Positions 25,775 to 33,085 of a DNA stretch of 64,000 nucleotides are shown one piece after another; position 1 is the stretch's first letter; each line of letters begins with the position of its first letter. The translations under genes and the position numbers were made by a program. Origin of the DNA: Anaerolineales bacterium (GTDB taxonomy: Bacteria > Chloroflexota > Anaerolineae > Anaerolineales > UBA11579); contig JAHBVB010000002.1 of assembly GCA_019637805.1 (NCBI GenBank), positions 1,042,981 to 1,106,980 on the forward strand, given 5' to 3'. The notes under the pieces are model-generated. The model ran no database searches. It had not been told where the DNA came from and saw nothing but the letters and a program-made list of their open reading frames with translations.

Positions 25775-26308
25775 ATGCTGGCGCAGCTGGAGAAGAAAGA
25801 CGCGCAGCTTTCCCAACAGCTGCGCGTGGCAGAAAAGCCCGGCAAACGCCGCAACCTCTCCATCCTGTTCGGACACAGCGGCGATTCCTGGTCGCTGCTG
25901 GTGATGCTGGCGGCGGCCGCCCTGCTCATCCCCAGCTGGCGGGAGAATGCTTTCATCATGATCGCCGGCATCGTCCTGACTGCCATCGTAGTGCTGGCGA
26001 TCAAGTTCAGCGTGCGCCGGCGGCGCCCTGAAGGCGAATGGGGCCAGCTCTACCGCCGGGCGGACCCGCACTCCTTCCCCTCCGGCCATGCCGCGCGAGC
26101 CGCCATGCTGGCCGTGCTGGGCTTGGCGCTGGGGCCGCCCTGGCTGGGCTGGCTGCTGCTGGTTTGGGCGCCGCTGGTCGGCCTGGCCCGCGTGGCCACT
26201 GGCCTGCACTACGTCTCGGACATCCTGGCCGGCTGGGCGCTGGGCATTGTGATGGGGCTGGTAACCTTGCAACTTATTCCGTGGGTTCTTTTCCCAATTC
26301 TCACTTAA
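25775..26308 (+). CDS. PAP2-family membrane phosphatase
   Basis: 177 aa. A short coiled N-terminus (LAQLEKKDAQLSQQL) precedes about five transmembrane helices. The three phosphatase motifs are present: KFSVRRRRPEG, SFPSGHAAR and ARVATGLHYVSD (Arg, His and Asp catalytic set). Probably dephosphorylates a lipid phosphate such as undecaprenyl diphosphate or phosphatidate. Last gene of its operon; only 2 bases separate its stop from the stop of the convergent gene. Confidence 0.9.
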   Translation: MLAQLEKKDAQLSQQLRVAEKPGKRRNLSILFGHSGDSWSLLVMLAAAALLIPSWRENAFIMIAGIVLTAIVVLAIKFSVRRRRPEGEWGQLYRRADPHSFPSGHAARAAMLAVLGLALGPPWLGWLLLVWAPLVGLARVATGLHYVSDILAGWALGIVMGLVTLQLIPWVLFPILT

Positions 26309-26310
26309 CC

Positions 26311-26805
26311 TCACAGAAGCCAGCTAAGCAGCCAGGCCGCGGGGAGAACGAAGATCGCGCTGGCAGGCACAGCTTTTAATAGAGAGCGGAAATGAAAGCG
26401 CATATCGCTCCAGCCTTTGAGATTTTCAGTACCGCGGATGGGCGGCTTGGCCGGGTTGATCAACAGGGTATGCGCAAAGTCGATCACGGCGAAATCCCAC
26501 AGGTGCACCACGATCCAAACTAAATAAATATGCACCAGGGCGCCCCAAAAGGTTAAATCGATTGAACGCGTCGCCTGGTACGTGGAGAGCACTGAGGGGC
26601 CTGGTAAGACAACCAGAGCGACAATAAGCAAATATTTCGTGGCCTGCTCTTCGGCCTGAGACTTTGGCCCAGCTGCCGCGGCAATGTCGGGAGGCAGGCT
26701 GTGCAACCACAAGCGCGGCCAGCCCCAAAAGCTAACCAGAACAAATAGGGTAAACGGCAGGCAGATCAGCAAGCCGTGGAGGAGAGTGGTGGAGAAAGGG
26801 ATCAC
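26311..26805 (-). CDS. Four-helix membrane protein of unknown function
   Basis: 164 aa from a GTG start. Four hydrophobic segments (about 8-30, 58-78, 86-108 and 145-163). Polar motifs between helices are PPIRGTENLKGWSDMRFHF and DFAVIDFAHTLLINP. I do not recognise the family. Last gene of the leftward ArsR-type operon. Its Shine-Dalgarno (GAGG) lies within one arm of a 16-bp inverted repeat at 26810-26849. Confidence 0.65.
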   Translation of the reverse strand: MIPFSTTLLHGLLICLPFTLFVLVSFWGWPRLWLHSLPPDIAAAAGPKSQAEEQATKYLLIVALVVLPGPSVLSTYQATRSIDLTFWGALVHIYLVWIVVHLWDFAVIDFAHTLLINPAKPPIRGTENLKGWSDMRFHFRSLLKAVPASAIFVLPAAWLLSWLL

Positions 26806-26809
26806 AGGG

Positions 26810-26849
26810 CCTCGTCTATAATTTAGGTATGGCTAAATTATAGACGAGG
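26810..26849. promoter_or_regulatory. Perfect 16-bp inverted repeat over a Shine-Dalgarno and -10-like box
   Basis: Two perfect 16-base arms separated by 8 bases (GGTATGGC). Each arm contains TATAATTTA. The arm nearest the 164-aa gene contains its GAGG ribosome site 4 bases before the GTG. It can act as an operator over an internal promoter, or as an mRNA hairpin hiding the ribosome site. Confidence 0.6.
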
Positions 26850-26862
26850 GGCCGGCGGGTTG

Positions 26863-27156
26863 TCAAACTGCCGGGGTCGATGGCGTATTGAGTCCATACC
26901 TCTTCGCCGCCCGTTCGCGGGCGCGCTGCGCCATCACATCGCGGTCACGCGGCGGGGCCTGAGTCACCAAGCTATCCAGCAGTGTCTGCGAAATGCGTGT
27001 CACCTCAGCCACGGCGGCGTCAAAGGCTGCCTGATTAGCCTGCGAGGGCTTGGTAAAACCGGAGATCTTGCGCACATACTGCAACGCCGCGGCCTGCACT
27101 TCATCGGCCGTGGCGGGGGGTTCAAAGTTATACAATACACGGATATTGCGACACAT
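26863..27156 (-). CDS. DUF2277 family protein
   Basis: 97 aa, matching the DUF2277 pattern from its first residues: MCRNIRVLYNFEPPAT, then AALQYVRKISGFTKPSQANQAAFD and a C-terminal RARERAAKRYG. Biochemical role unknown; family members often occur near stress or AHSA1-type genes. The ATG at 27156 with GAGGAG 5 bases upstream is preferred over GTG at 27162. Overlaps nothing; the DUF1801 gene ends just upstream. Confidence 0.85.
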   Translation of the reverse strand: MCRNIRVLYNFEPPATADEVQAAALQYVRKISGFTKPSQANQAAFDAAVAEVTRISQTLLDSLVTQAPPRDRDVMAQRARERAAKRYGLNTPSTPAV

Positions 27157-27158
27157 GA

Positions 27159-27518
27159 TCACTCCTCGCGATTGAATTCAGCCGCACGCTGCAGCATATC
27201 GGCCAGGGCGGCCTCGTCCAAGGTATCGCCTTCCTTGAGGTCCCGGCTGCGCATGTCTTTGGCGTCCAGCCCGGCATTGAAGAAGCCGCCCGCATCGTCC
27301 AAGCTGGCACCTTTGAAGAAATTGATCTTGACATGGGCTTTGAAAGCGCTGGACGAACAGATCATGCCATGCTGCGACCAGATCGGGCTGTTCCACTTCC
27401 ATTCTTCGATCACGTCCGGCAGGGTCTTCTGGATCACCTGGCGGATTTGAGCCAAGCGTTCACCGCGCCATCCCCCGGTCTTGGCAATGTATTCGTCGAT
27501 CTTCTGGCTGGCATCCAT
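27159..27518 (-). CDS. DUF1801/YdhG-like protein, first copy
   Basis: 119 aa. DUF1801 core: IDEYIAKTGGWRGERLAQIRQVIQKTLPDVIEEWKWNSPIWS, followed by KAHVKINFFKGASLDD. The fold is YdhG-like and the function is not established. Tandem ATG codons at 27521 and 27518 follow a GAGGAGG site; the second has the better 6-base spacing. Operon member between DUF2277 and the second DUF1801 gene. Confidence 0.82.
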   Translation of the reverse strand: MDASQKIDEYIAKTGGWRGERLAQIRQVIQKTLPDVIEEWKWNSPIWSQHGMICSSSAFKAHVKINFFKGASLDDAGGFFNAGLDAKDMRSRDLKEGDTLDEAALADMLQRAAEFNREE

Positions 27519-27529
27519 CATCAACCTCC

Positions 27530-27916
27530 TCAGGCTTTGGTGTCGGTTTCTGCCATGCGCGCCCGAACCAGGGCATGCACCAGTTCCTCCGGCAGCGGCT
27601 GCTCAGGCTGAAAACGCACGGTACCTTTGGAGGTATTGTAGCCCGCCAGCAGTTCAGCATGCGCTTCCATCACCACCGGGCTCTGCACGAAAAAGGAACA
27701 ATGTATTTTGGCTGCCGCGTAGGATACCAGCGGCCGGCCTTTGTACTTGAACGCCGGCACGCCGTAGCTGATCATCTCAATCGCCTCGGGCGCCGCCGCG
27801 CGGATCTGGGCGCGCAAGCGCTCCAGAGCGGAGCGCTGTTCGGCGGGTACTCCCGCCAGAAAGCTCTCCACATCTTGCAGGGCGGCCGGGTCTTGGGTTG
27901 GTTTGGCTGGGCACAT
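27530..27916 (-). CDS. DUF1801/YdhG-like protein, second copy
   Basis: 128 aa, with the classic YdhG pattern: VESFLAGVPAEQRSALERLRAQIRAAAPEAIEMISYGVPAFKYKGRPLVSYAAAKIHCSFF and ending with EELVHALVRAR. Distantly related to the adjacent copy, so the pair may be an old duplication. A TATGAT box ends 6 bases before ATG on the minus strand and no Shine-Dalgarno is visible, so a second, internal and leaderless promoter may start here. Confidence 0.85.
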   Translation of the reverse strand: MCPAKPTQDPAALQDVESFLAGVPAEQRSALERLRAQIRAAAPEAIEMISYGVPAFKYKGRPLVSYAAAKIHCSFFVQSPVVMEAHAELLAGYNTSKGTVRFQPEQPLPEELVHALVRARMAETDTKA

Positions 27917-27934
27917 GTGTCGATCATACTGTGT

Positions 27935-27970
27935 GAGCAGAGTGCAACGTCGTGACGTCGCACTCTGCTC
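27935..27970. repeat. Long imperfect palindrome between operon genes
   Basis: Outer 11-bp stem GAGCAGAGTGC / GCACTCTGCTC and an inner ACGT / ACGT stem. It sits between the first SRPBCC gene and the DUF1801 gene on the minus strand, upstream of the TATGAT box. No T-tract, so it is either a processing/attenuation hairpin or an operator. Confidence 0.55.
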
Positions 27971-27976
27971 AAAGGA

Positions 27977-28480
27977 CTATTCGCCGGCCGTCTTCAAATA
28001 CTCGACCAGGCGGTCCCAGGTCTCAGTAATGCCTTGTTCCACGCCCATCTCAATGATCGTCTGCAAATGCTCCGCCGCAGGGTATACCGTGCGACTGACC
28101 ACTTTGGTGCCACCCTCCACCTCGATGAACTCATTGGTGATATCGGCCACCGGCATGTTGACGGTTTTGTTGCCGTCACTGTCAGAGAAGGCATCTTTGT
28201 ACATAAAGCTATCGGGAGCCGAGATGGCCTCGTATTCCGCCAAGCCCCAGGATTCCATCGGCTTGCCGTCTTCGCCAGGGCCGCTCATCATGTAATGCCA
28301 GCGGCCGCCAGGGCGAAAGTCCATCTCGCAATGGGTCAGGTCCCAGCCGTGCGGCCCCCACCAGTGCTTGAGGTGCTCGCACTCCGTAAAGGCCGCCCAA
28401 ACCAATTCACGCGGGGCGGCAAAGGTGCGTTCCAGGTACAGCTCGGCGCCTTCGGCCTTGATAATCATTTTGTCATTCAT
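27977..28480 (-). CDS. AHSA1-type SRPBCC domain protein
   Basis: 167 aa, START/Bet v1-like hydrophobic-cavity fold of the Aha1/AHSA1 group. Signatures: ERTFAAPRELVWAAFTECEHLKHWWGPHGW, CEMDFRPGGRWHYMMSGPGED and the C-terminal MGVEQGITETWDRLVEYL. Ligand unknown; such proteins commonly sit in ArsR-controlled operons. ATG with AAGGAG upstream. Paralog of the next upstream gene. Confidence 0.9.
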   Translation of the reverse strand: MNDKMIIKAEGAELYLERTFAAPRELVWAAFTECEHLKHWWGPHGWDLTHCEMDFRPGGRWHYMMSGPGEDGKPMESWGLAEYEAISAPDSFMYKDAFSDSDGNKTVNMPVADITNEFIEVEGGTKVVSRTVYPAAEHLQTIIEMGVEQGITETWDRLVEYLKTAGE

Positions 28481-28505
28481 CTCTATCTCCTTTTGCCAAA
28501 AAAAT

Positions 28506-28988
28506 TTAAAGCATACTCATGACCAGCGCTTCAAGCCGGTCGTACAGTTCGGCGGCGCCTTCTTCCATGCCCGATTCGATGATGCCGTCGCGGCTGGCTT
28601 TATCCGGGAAGCTGTTGGTTTCCACAATGCGCGTTTGCGCCCCAAGATCCTCGAACGTAGTGGTGACCAGCCCCACAACCCCGGGCATCGGTTCAAACTC
28701 GAAGGTATGCACCAAACGCTCGGGGGGAGTCACTTCTCGATATTCGCCGCGGAAAGCATACTCATTGCCATCCGCATCACGCTGGATGTAGCGCCATTGG
28801 CCTCCAGGGCGCACATCCATTTGGTCCACGATCGTGGTCACCGCCGCTGGCCCCCACCATTGCGGCACACTTTGTGGATCGGTGTAGACCTTGTAGACCA
28901 GCTCACGCGGGGCGTTCAAGACACGCGTCAGCAAAAAATCGGTGTCAGAGGTCAGAGTCATTTCAAGCTTGTTCTTCGCATTTTCCAT
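28506..28988 (-). CDS. AHSA1-type SRPBCC domain protein, second copy
   Basis: 160 aa from ATG 28988 (AGGAG 7 bases upstream); longer upstream forms lack a ribosome site. Core signatures: TRVLNAPRELVYKVYTDP, WWGPAAVTTIVDQMDVRPGGQWRYIQRD and the terminal GMEEGAAELYDRLEALV. Same family and operon as the preceding copy, only moderately similar to it, suggesting different ligands. Confidence 0.9.
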   Translation of the reverse strand: MENAKNKLEMTLTSDTDFLLTRVLNAPRELVYKVYTDPQSVPQWWGPAAVTTIVDQMDVRPGGQWRYIQRDADGNEYAFRGEYREVTPPERLVHTFEFEPMPGVVGLVTTTFEDLGAQTRIVETNSFPDKASRDGIIESGMEEGAAELYDRLEALVMSML

Positions 28989-29028
28989 GTCAGGCTCCTG
29001 TTGGGTAAATGGACTCGCAGGCCGCGAG

Positions 29029-29514
29029 TTAAATCGCAGGGGAATGCTTAATGCCTTCATAGGCGCGCTGCAGGGCAGCCAGGTCGAACTTCTTCATCTG
29101 CAAGAACGCCTGGGTCACCCGCTCCAACTGCTCACGGTCTGCCGTCTGCAGCATCTCATCGAGGGCGCTGGGCGAAATTTGCCAGGACAGGCCGAACTTG
29201 TCCTTCAGCCAGCCGCACTGTTCGGCCTCGGGCACGGCAGACAGCTTGTCCCAGTAGTAGTCGATCTCTTCCTGGGTCTCACAATTGACCAGAAAAGAGA
29301 TCGCCTCGTTGAACTGGAACAAAGGGCCGGCACTGATCGCCATGAAAGGCTGGCCGTCCAGCTCAAACGAAACAATCTCGCAATCTCCGGAAGGAGTGCC
29401 ATACAGAGTGGAGACATTGGTGATCCGTGAGTTCGGGAAGACCGAGCAATAGAACTCAGCCGCTTCCTTGGCTTGCTGGTCGTACCAGAGGTGGGGGGTG
29501 ATCTTGAATTTCAT
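29029..29514 (-). CDS. VOC/PhnB-like protein (3-demethylubiquinone methyltransferase-like fold)
   Basis: 161 aa. PhnB-type glyoxalase fold: ITPHLWYDQQAKEAAEFYCSVFPNSRI, FELDGQPFMAISAGPLFQFNEAISFLVNC, WDKLSAVPEAEQCGWLKDKFGLSWQI. The family is often misnamed as a methyltransferase but is not one; ligand unknown. ATG with AGGAG upstream. Second gene after arsR in the operon. Confidence 0.9.
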   Translation of the reverse strand: MKFKITPHLWYDQQAKEAAEFYCSVFPNSRITNVSTLYGTPSGDCEIVSFELDGQPFMAISAGPLFQFNEAISFLVNCETQEEIDYYWDKLSAVPEAEQCGWLKDKFGLSWQISPSALDEMLQTADREQLERVTQAFLQMKKFDLAALQRAYEGIKHSPAI

Positions 29515-29522
29515 AGAATCTC

Positions 29523-29882
29523 CTAAGGGGTGTTTTCAAGCGAAGTGGTGTCATCCTGGTCGGCCTGCAGCTTTTGCAAGTACTCATCCAGGCGATCGTA
29601 GCTTTCTTCCCAGTTGCGGCGGTAGCGCTCCAGCCATTGGGAAACATCGCGCAGCGGCTCAGCCTGCAAGCGGGCGGGGCGCCACTGGGCGTCCCGCCCT
29701 CGGGCGATCAGCCCGGCCTTCTCCAGCACCTTAAGGTGCTTGGAGATGGCCGGCTGGCTGATAGCGAAAGGCGCCGCCAGTTCGTTGACCGCCGCCTGGC
29801 CGTGCGAAAGCCGTTCCAGGATCGCCCGGCGGGTCGGGTCTGCTAAAGCGGAGAACGTAAGGGTCAGGGCATCTGTACTCAT
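29523..29882 (-). CDS. ArsR-family transcriptional regulator
   Basis: 119 aa winged-helix repressor: FSALADPTRRAILERLSHGQAAVNELAAPFAISQPAISKHLKVLEKAGLIARGRDAQWRP. It has no CxC metal site, so it belongs to the non-metal ArsR subgroup usually paired with SRPBCC/AHSA1 genes. First gene of the leftward eight-gene operon. A 22-bp palindrome that overlaps its -10 box is the likely autoregulatory operator. Confidence 0.93.
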   Translation of the reverse strand: MSTDALTLTFSALADPTRRAILERLSHGQAAVNELAAPFAISQPAISKHLKVLEKAGLIARGRDAQWRPARLQAEPLRDVSQWLERYRRNWEESYDRLDEYLQKLQADQDDTTSLENTP

Positions 29883-29897
29883 AATTCACCTACTAGT

Positions 29898-29919
29898 TAT
29901 ATAACTGTACAGTTATATA
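29898..29919. promoter_or_regulatory. 22-bp perfect palindromic operator candidate
   Basis: A perfect palindrome centred on ACTGTACAGT, with a further overlapping AGTTATATAACT dyad (29895-29906). It covers the -10 box and start point of the arsR promoter, 16 bases from the arsR ATG. Size and position fit an ArsR dimer operator. Confidence 0.8.
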
Positions 29920-29942
29920 CACGAGATGACTGAAAATGTCAA
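29914..29942 (-). promoter_or_regulatory. Near-consensus promoter of the ArsR operon
   Basis: On the minus strand TTGACA (29942-29937), exactly 17 bases, then TATATA (29919-29914). The best -35/-10 pair seen in the window. Confidence 0.88.
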
Positions 29943-30046
29943 GGCCGTTTAGTTGCTTCTGCTTCCGACTTCTGGTAGTGAGCTACAGCTAGGGGTTATG
30001 GTGAGAAGAAAGGCAAATGAATGCAGAACTTAGAAGTAAAACGAGG

Positions 30047-30133
30047 CGGAGAGGGAGGGATTCGAACCCTCGATACCTTGCGGTATACGCGCTTTCCAAG
30101 CGCGCGCACTAGGCCAGACTATGCGACCTCTCC
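30047..30133 (-). tRNA. tRNA-Ser (anticodon GGA)
   Basis: Class II tRNA on the minus strand, about 87 bases. Acceptor arm GGAGAGG pairs with CCTCTCC followed by discriminator G; anticodon loop CTTGGAAAG gives anticodon GGA (Ser UCC/UCU); a long variable arm follows and the T loop reads GGTTCGAATC. The 3' CCA is not encoded. Confidence 0.97.
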
Positions 30134-30189
30134 CAGATTGGGCGGCGAAATTATAGCACGTCTCTCAGGAAGGTTTACAATCCGCAGCC

Positions 30190-30693
30190 ATGAGCACAAC
30201 CATCTATCTCGGCTTGGGCAGCAACCTGGGCGACCGGCAGGCGGCGCTGGATGCCGCCTGTGCCGCGCTGGGGCCGCAGGTGCGTATGCTGCGCCGCTCG
30301 CCATTATATGAAACCGCCCCCTGGGGCTACACCGAGCAGGACGACTTCCTCAACCAGGTGGTGGAGGCTGAGACTGAGCTCAACCCCGAAGAACTTCTGC
30401 CGGCGCTCAAAGGCGTCGAGCAGCAGCTTGGCCGCCAGCGGCGTTTCCGCAACGGCCCGCGCGAGATCGACATCGACCTGCTCTTGTACGGCCAGCAGCA
30501 GCTGACGGTGCAAACCGCCGCCGGGGTCTTGCAAGTCCCCCACCCCGGCCTGGCCGAGCGCGCCTTTGTGCTCGTGCCATTGGCTGATCTGGCGCCAGAC
30601 CTGCGCATCCCGGGCCAGCCAGCCAGCATCGCCGAGCTGCTCAGCCAACTGGATACCACCGGCATCCGCCCCTATCCCGAGGAGCCACAATGA
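30190..30693 (+). CDS. folK: 6-hydroxymethyl-7,8-dihydropterin pyrophosphokinase
   Basis: 167 aa folate-synthesis enzyme that pyrophosphorylates hydroxymethyl-dihydropterin. Signatures: YLGLGSNLGDRQAALD, SPLYETAPWGYTEQDDFLNQVVEAET, GRQRRFRNGPREIDIDLLLYG (the family PROSITE region) and PHPGLAERAFVLVPL. TACAAT ends 8 bases before ATG and there is no Shine-Dalgarno, so the mRNA is probably leaderless. Overlaps folP by ATGA. Confidence 0.97.
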   Translation: MSTTIYLGLGSNLGDRQAALDAACAALGPQVRMLRRSPLYETAPWGYTEQDDFLNQVVEAETELNPEELLPALKGVEQQLGRQRRFRNGPREIDIDLLLYGQQQLTVQTAAGVLQVPHPGLAERAFVLVPLADLAPDLRIPGQPASIAELLSQLDTTGIRPYPEEPQ

Positions 30694-31565
30694 AATCGCT
30701 GCAGATCGGGAGCCACGCCTTCGACTGGGGCAGCCGCACCTATGTCATGGGCATCCTCAACATCACCCCCGACAGCTTCTCCGGCGACGGCTTGGCCGCT
30801 GGGGAGGATGCGGTGGCGGCGGCGTTGGCGCAGGCACGCGGTTTCATTGAAGCCGGTGTGGACATGTTGGACGTGGGCGGCGAGAGCACTCGCCCAGGCT
30901 CGGAAACCATCAGCGCTGCCGAGGAGATCGCCCGAGTGGTGCCCGTGGTGCAAGCTCTGGCCGCCGAAACCGACATCCCCATCTCGATCGACACCTACAA
31001 AGCGGAAACAGCCGCAGCAGCCCTGGATGCCGGCGCCAGCCTGATCAACGACGTCTGGGGGCTGCGCGCCGACCCGGCTCTGGGGCCACTGGCCGCTGCA
31101 CACGATGTGCCGATCATTCTGATGCACAATCGCAGCAATCCGCAAAATGCGGAGCTGCGCGAGCGTCTGGGTGGCCGCTATGTGGGCGTGGAATACGAAA
31201 ATCTATTGGAAGACATCAAGAGCGAACTGCTGGGCAGCGTAGCCCTGGCCCGCGCCGCCGGTATCCCAGACGAGCACATCATCCTGGATCCCGGCATCGG
31301 CTTCGGCAAGACCCGCGAGCAGAACCTGGAGCTGCTCAACCGCACGGATGCGATTTGCGCACTGGGCTTCCCGGTACTGGTCGGTCCTTCGCGTAAGTCT
31401 TTCATTGGCTACACGCTGGACCTGCCCCCCGATCAGCGCGTCGAGGGCACCGCCGCCGCTGCCGCAGTGGCGATCACCCGCGGCGCAGACATTATCCGAG
31501 TGCATGATGTCCAAGCCTTGGTGCGCGTGGCGCGCATGACCGATGCAATCGTGAGGCAGCCCTAA
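30690..31565 (+). CDS. folP: Dihydropteroate synthase
   Basis: 291 aa TIM-barrel enzyme joining the FolK product with p-aminobenzoate; target of sulfonamides. Signatures: VMGILNITPDSFSGDG, DVGGESTRPGSE, SIDTYKAETA, LINDVWGL, ILMHNRSNP, ILDPGIGFGKTREQNLELL and GPSRKSFIG. Overlaps folK by 4 bases, forming a two-gene folate operon. The FolK-FolP order is common, but fusion or folB are absent here. Confidence 0.97.
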   Translation: MKSLQIGSHAFDWGSRTYVMGILNITPDSFSGDGLAAGEDAVAAALAQARGFIEAGVDMLDVGGESTRPGSETISAAEEIARVVPVVQALAAETDIPISIDTYKAETAAAALDAGASLINDVWGLRADPALGPLAAAHDVPIILMHNRSNPQNAELRERLGGRYVGVEYENLLEDIKSELLGSVALARAAGIPDEHIILDPGIGFGKTREQNLELLNRTDAICALGFPVLVGPSRKSFIGYTLDLPPDQRVEGTAAAAAVAITRGADIIRVHDVQALVRVARMTDAIVRQP

Positions 31566-31658
31566 GCTATAAGCTCTAGGCCGTAAGCTGGCGGCTTGCA
31601 GCTCAAGCCGACTAAGCCATATGCCATCAGCTAAAGCTTATGGCTTACAGCTTAGGGC
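31563..31658. repeat. Imperfect fold-back repeat between convergent genes
   Basis: Left end CCTAAGCTATAAGCT and right end AGCTTATGGCTTACAGCTTAGG (complementary with a few gaps), with an inner CGGCTT / AAGCCG hairpin and reiterated TAAGCT/GTAAGC units. It starts at the folP stop and runs into the acetyltransferase end. It could terminate both genes, or be a copy of a dispersed element. Confidence 0.5.
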
Positions 31659-32121
31659 GGAGAATCTTTTCCATAACAAGCGCATCCTCTCCCCCAAAGT
31701 AGTAGCGCGGCCAAACATCGACTTGCACATAGCCGCTGCGCTGGTACAGTCGCTGGGCGCTGTGGTTGCTGACCCGCACCATCAGGCGCATGCGCGGCAT
31801 GCCGCAGCGCTCCTCGGCGATGCGCAGCAACTCAGCGCCGATGCCCCTGCCGCGGTAGTCCGGATGCACAGCGATCGTGGCGATCCAGGCCAGTTGCTCA
31901 CCGCGCTTCGGGTCGGCCGCTACAAAGCCCGCCAGACGGTCGTTGTCGACGGCTTTCCAGCGCTCAATGCCCGGCAGGCTCAGCACGCCGATCATCTCGA
32001 TCAGCGGCCAGGCGTCCAACTCAAAGCTGATGCGCTCCAGCTCGCGCACTGCGCCCAGGTCCCATAAGGTGGCGGGCAGATATTCGATCGGTTTTCCGTG
32101 GTCGAGCATGGGGGCGGACAT
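31645..32121 (-). CDS. RimI-like GNAT N-acetyltransferase
   Basis: 158 aa. GNAT motifs: LAWIATIAVHPDYRGRGIGAELLRIAEERC (acetyl-CoA binding, motif A) and VRVSNHSAQRLYQRSGYVQVDVWPRYY (motif B), as in RimI/RimI-like alanine N-acetyltransferases. Not linked to tsaB or tsaD, so the substrate protein is uncertain. A TATAAT box lies 14 bases upstream of ATG on the minus strand; a 28-bp palindrome separates it from the divergent gene. Confidence 0.85.
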   Translation of the reverse strand: MSAPMLDHGKPIEYLPATLWDLGAVRELERISFELDAWPLIEMIGVLSLPGIERWKAVDNDRLAGFVAADPKRGEQLAWIATIAVHPDYRGRGIGAELLRIAEERCGMPRMRLMVRVSNHSAQRLYQRSGYVQVDVWPRYYFGGEDALVMEKILRPKL

Positions 32122-32149
32122 GGCAAGAAGCAGCGATTATATACCTCAG

Positions 32150-32177
32150 GGCTGTGTTCAGCCGGCTGAACACAGCC
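32150..32177. promoter_or_regulatory. 28-bp perfect palindrome in a divergent intergenic region
   Basis: Two 14-base arms (GGCTGTGTTCAGCC and its complement) meet without a spacer between the acetyltransferase gene and the nitrilase-like gene. It could be an operator for both or a cruciform-forming site. There is no T-tract, which argues against a terminator. Confidence 0.5.
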
Positions 32178-32215
32178 GTTAAGGTGCACATGGTACACTT
32201 TCGCGTGAGGCGCAT

Positions 32216-33085
32216 GTGAAGCTGAACTTGGCACTGGCTCAGATTGACACCCAGCTTGGCGGAGTACAAGCCAACCTGGAAAAGCATCTGGATTATGTGA
32301 AGCAAGCCAAAGGCGCCGACCTGCTGATCTTCCCAGAGCTTTCCCTCACGGGCTACCTGCTGCAAGACCTGGTGCCGACAGTCGTGGCCCGCCCGCGGGC
32401 GGACGATCCGGTGTTCAAACCCCTGCTGCAAGCCAGCAAAGACATTGACCTGATCGTCGGCTTCACTGAAGAGGACAATCGCCACCGCTTCTTCAATTCC
32501 TCCGCGTACCTCTCCGGCGGCGAAGTGGTGCATGTGCACCGTAAAGTGTACTTACCCACCTATGGCCTGTTTGATGAAGGCCGCTTCTGGGCCTGGGGAG
32601 ATAGTGTGCGCGCCTTCGACACTCGCTTTGGCCGCGTCGGCATGCTGATTTGTGAAGACTTCTGGCACGCTTCGCCGCCCTATCTGCTGTGGCTGGACGG
32701 CGCTGACTTACTGTATTTCATCTCCGCCTCCCCCGGCCGCGGCATCAATGGCGACGACAGCCTGGAAAGCGCCCGCTGGGTGGAGCATGTCTGCCAGGCG
32801 TACGCCAGCCTGTTCACCAGCTTTGTGGCCCAAACCGGCCGCACTGGCTTTGAAGATGGCATCAACTACTGGGGCGGTGCATTGGCCTTTGACCCCAGTG
32901 GGGAGCTGCTGGCCAAGGGGCCGCACCACCAGGAAGCCCTGACCCAGGTGGAACTGGACTTGAATGAGTTGCACCGCACCCGGGCGCGGCTGCCCTTGCT
33001 GCGCGACGAGCGCACCGCCCTGACCCACCGTGAGCTGACCCGCATTATTAACAAGGACATTGGCGGCGGTGATGGGCGAGATTGA
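32216..33085 (+). CDS. Nitrilase-family amidase, glutaminase partner of NAD synthetase
   Basis: 289 aa carbon-nitrogen hydrolase. Catalytic triad: Glu in IFPELSLTG, Lys in VHRKVYLPTYG, Cys in MLICEDFWH. The sequence GLFDEGRFWAWGD matches the amidase domain of glutamine-dependent NAD synthetases, where it releases ammonia from glutamine. Here it is a separate protein that overlaps nadE by 14 bases, so the two probably form one complex with ammonia channeling. GTG start with GTGAGG upstream. Confidence 0.88.
   Translation: MKLNLALAQIDTQLGGVQANLEKHLDYVKQAKGADLLIFPELSLTGYLLQDLVPTVVARPRADDPVFKPLLQASKDIDLIVGFTEEDNRHRFFNSSAYLSGGEVVHVHRKVYLPTYGLFDEGRFWAWGDSVRAFDTRFGRVGMLICEDFWHASPPYLLWLDGADLLYFISASPGRGINGDDSLESARWVEHVCQAYASLFTSFVAQTGRTGFEDGINYWGGALAFDPSGELLAKGPHHQEALTQVELDLNELHRTRARLPLLRDERTALTHRELTRIINKDIGGGDGRD

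Noticed and set aside
29029-29514. 3-demethylubiquinone methyltransferase
   Set aside because: The label is an old misnomer for the PhnB/VOC fold; no SAM-binding motif is present.
31563-31658. CRISPR-like repeats
   Set aside because: Units are short, irregular and palindromic without unique spacers; no cas genes in the window.
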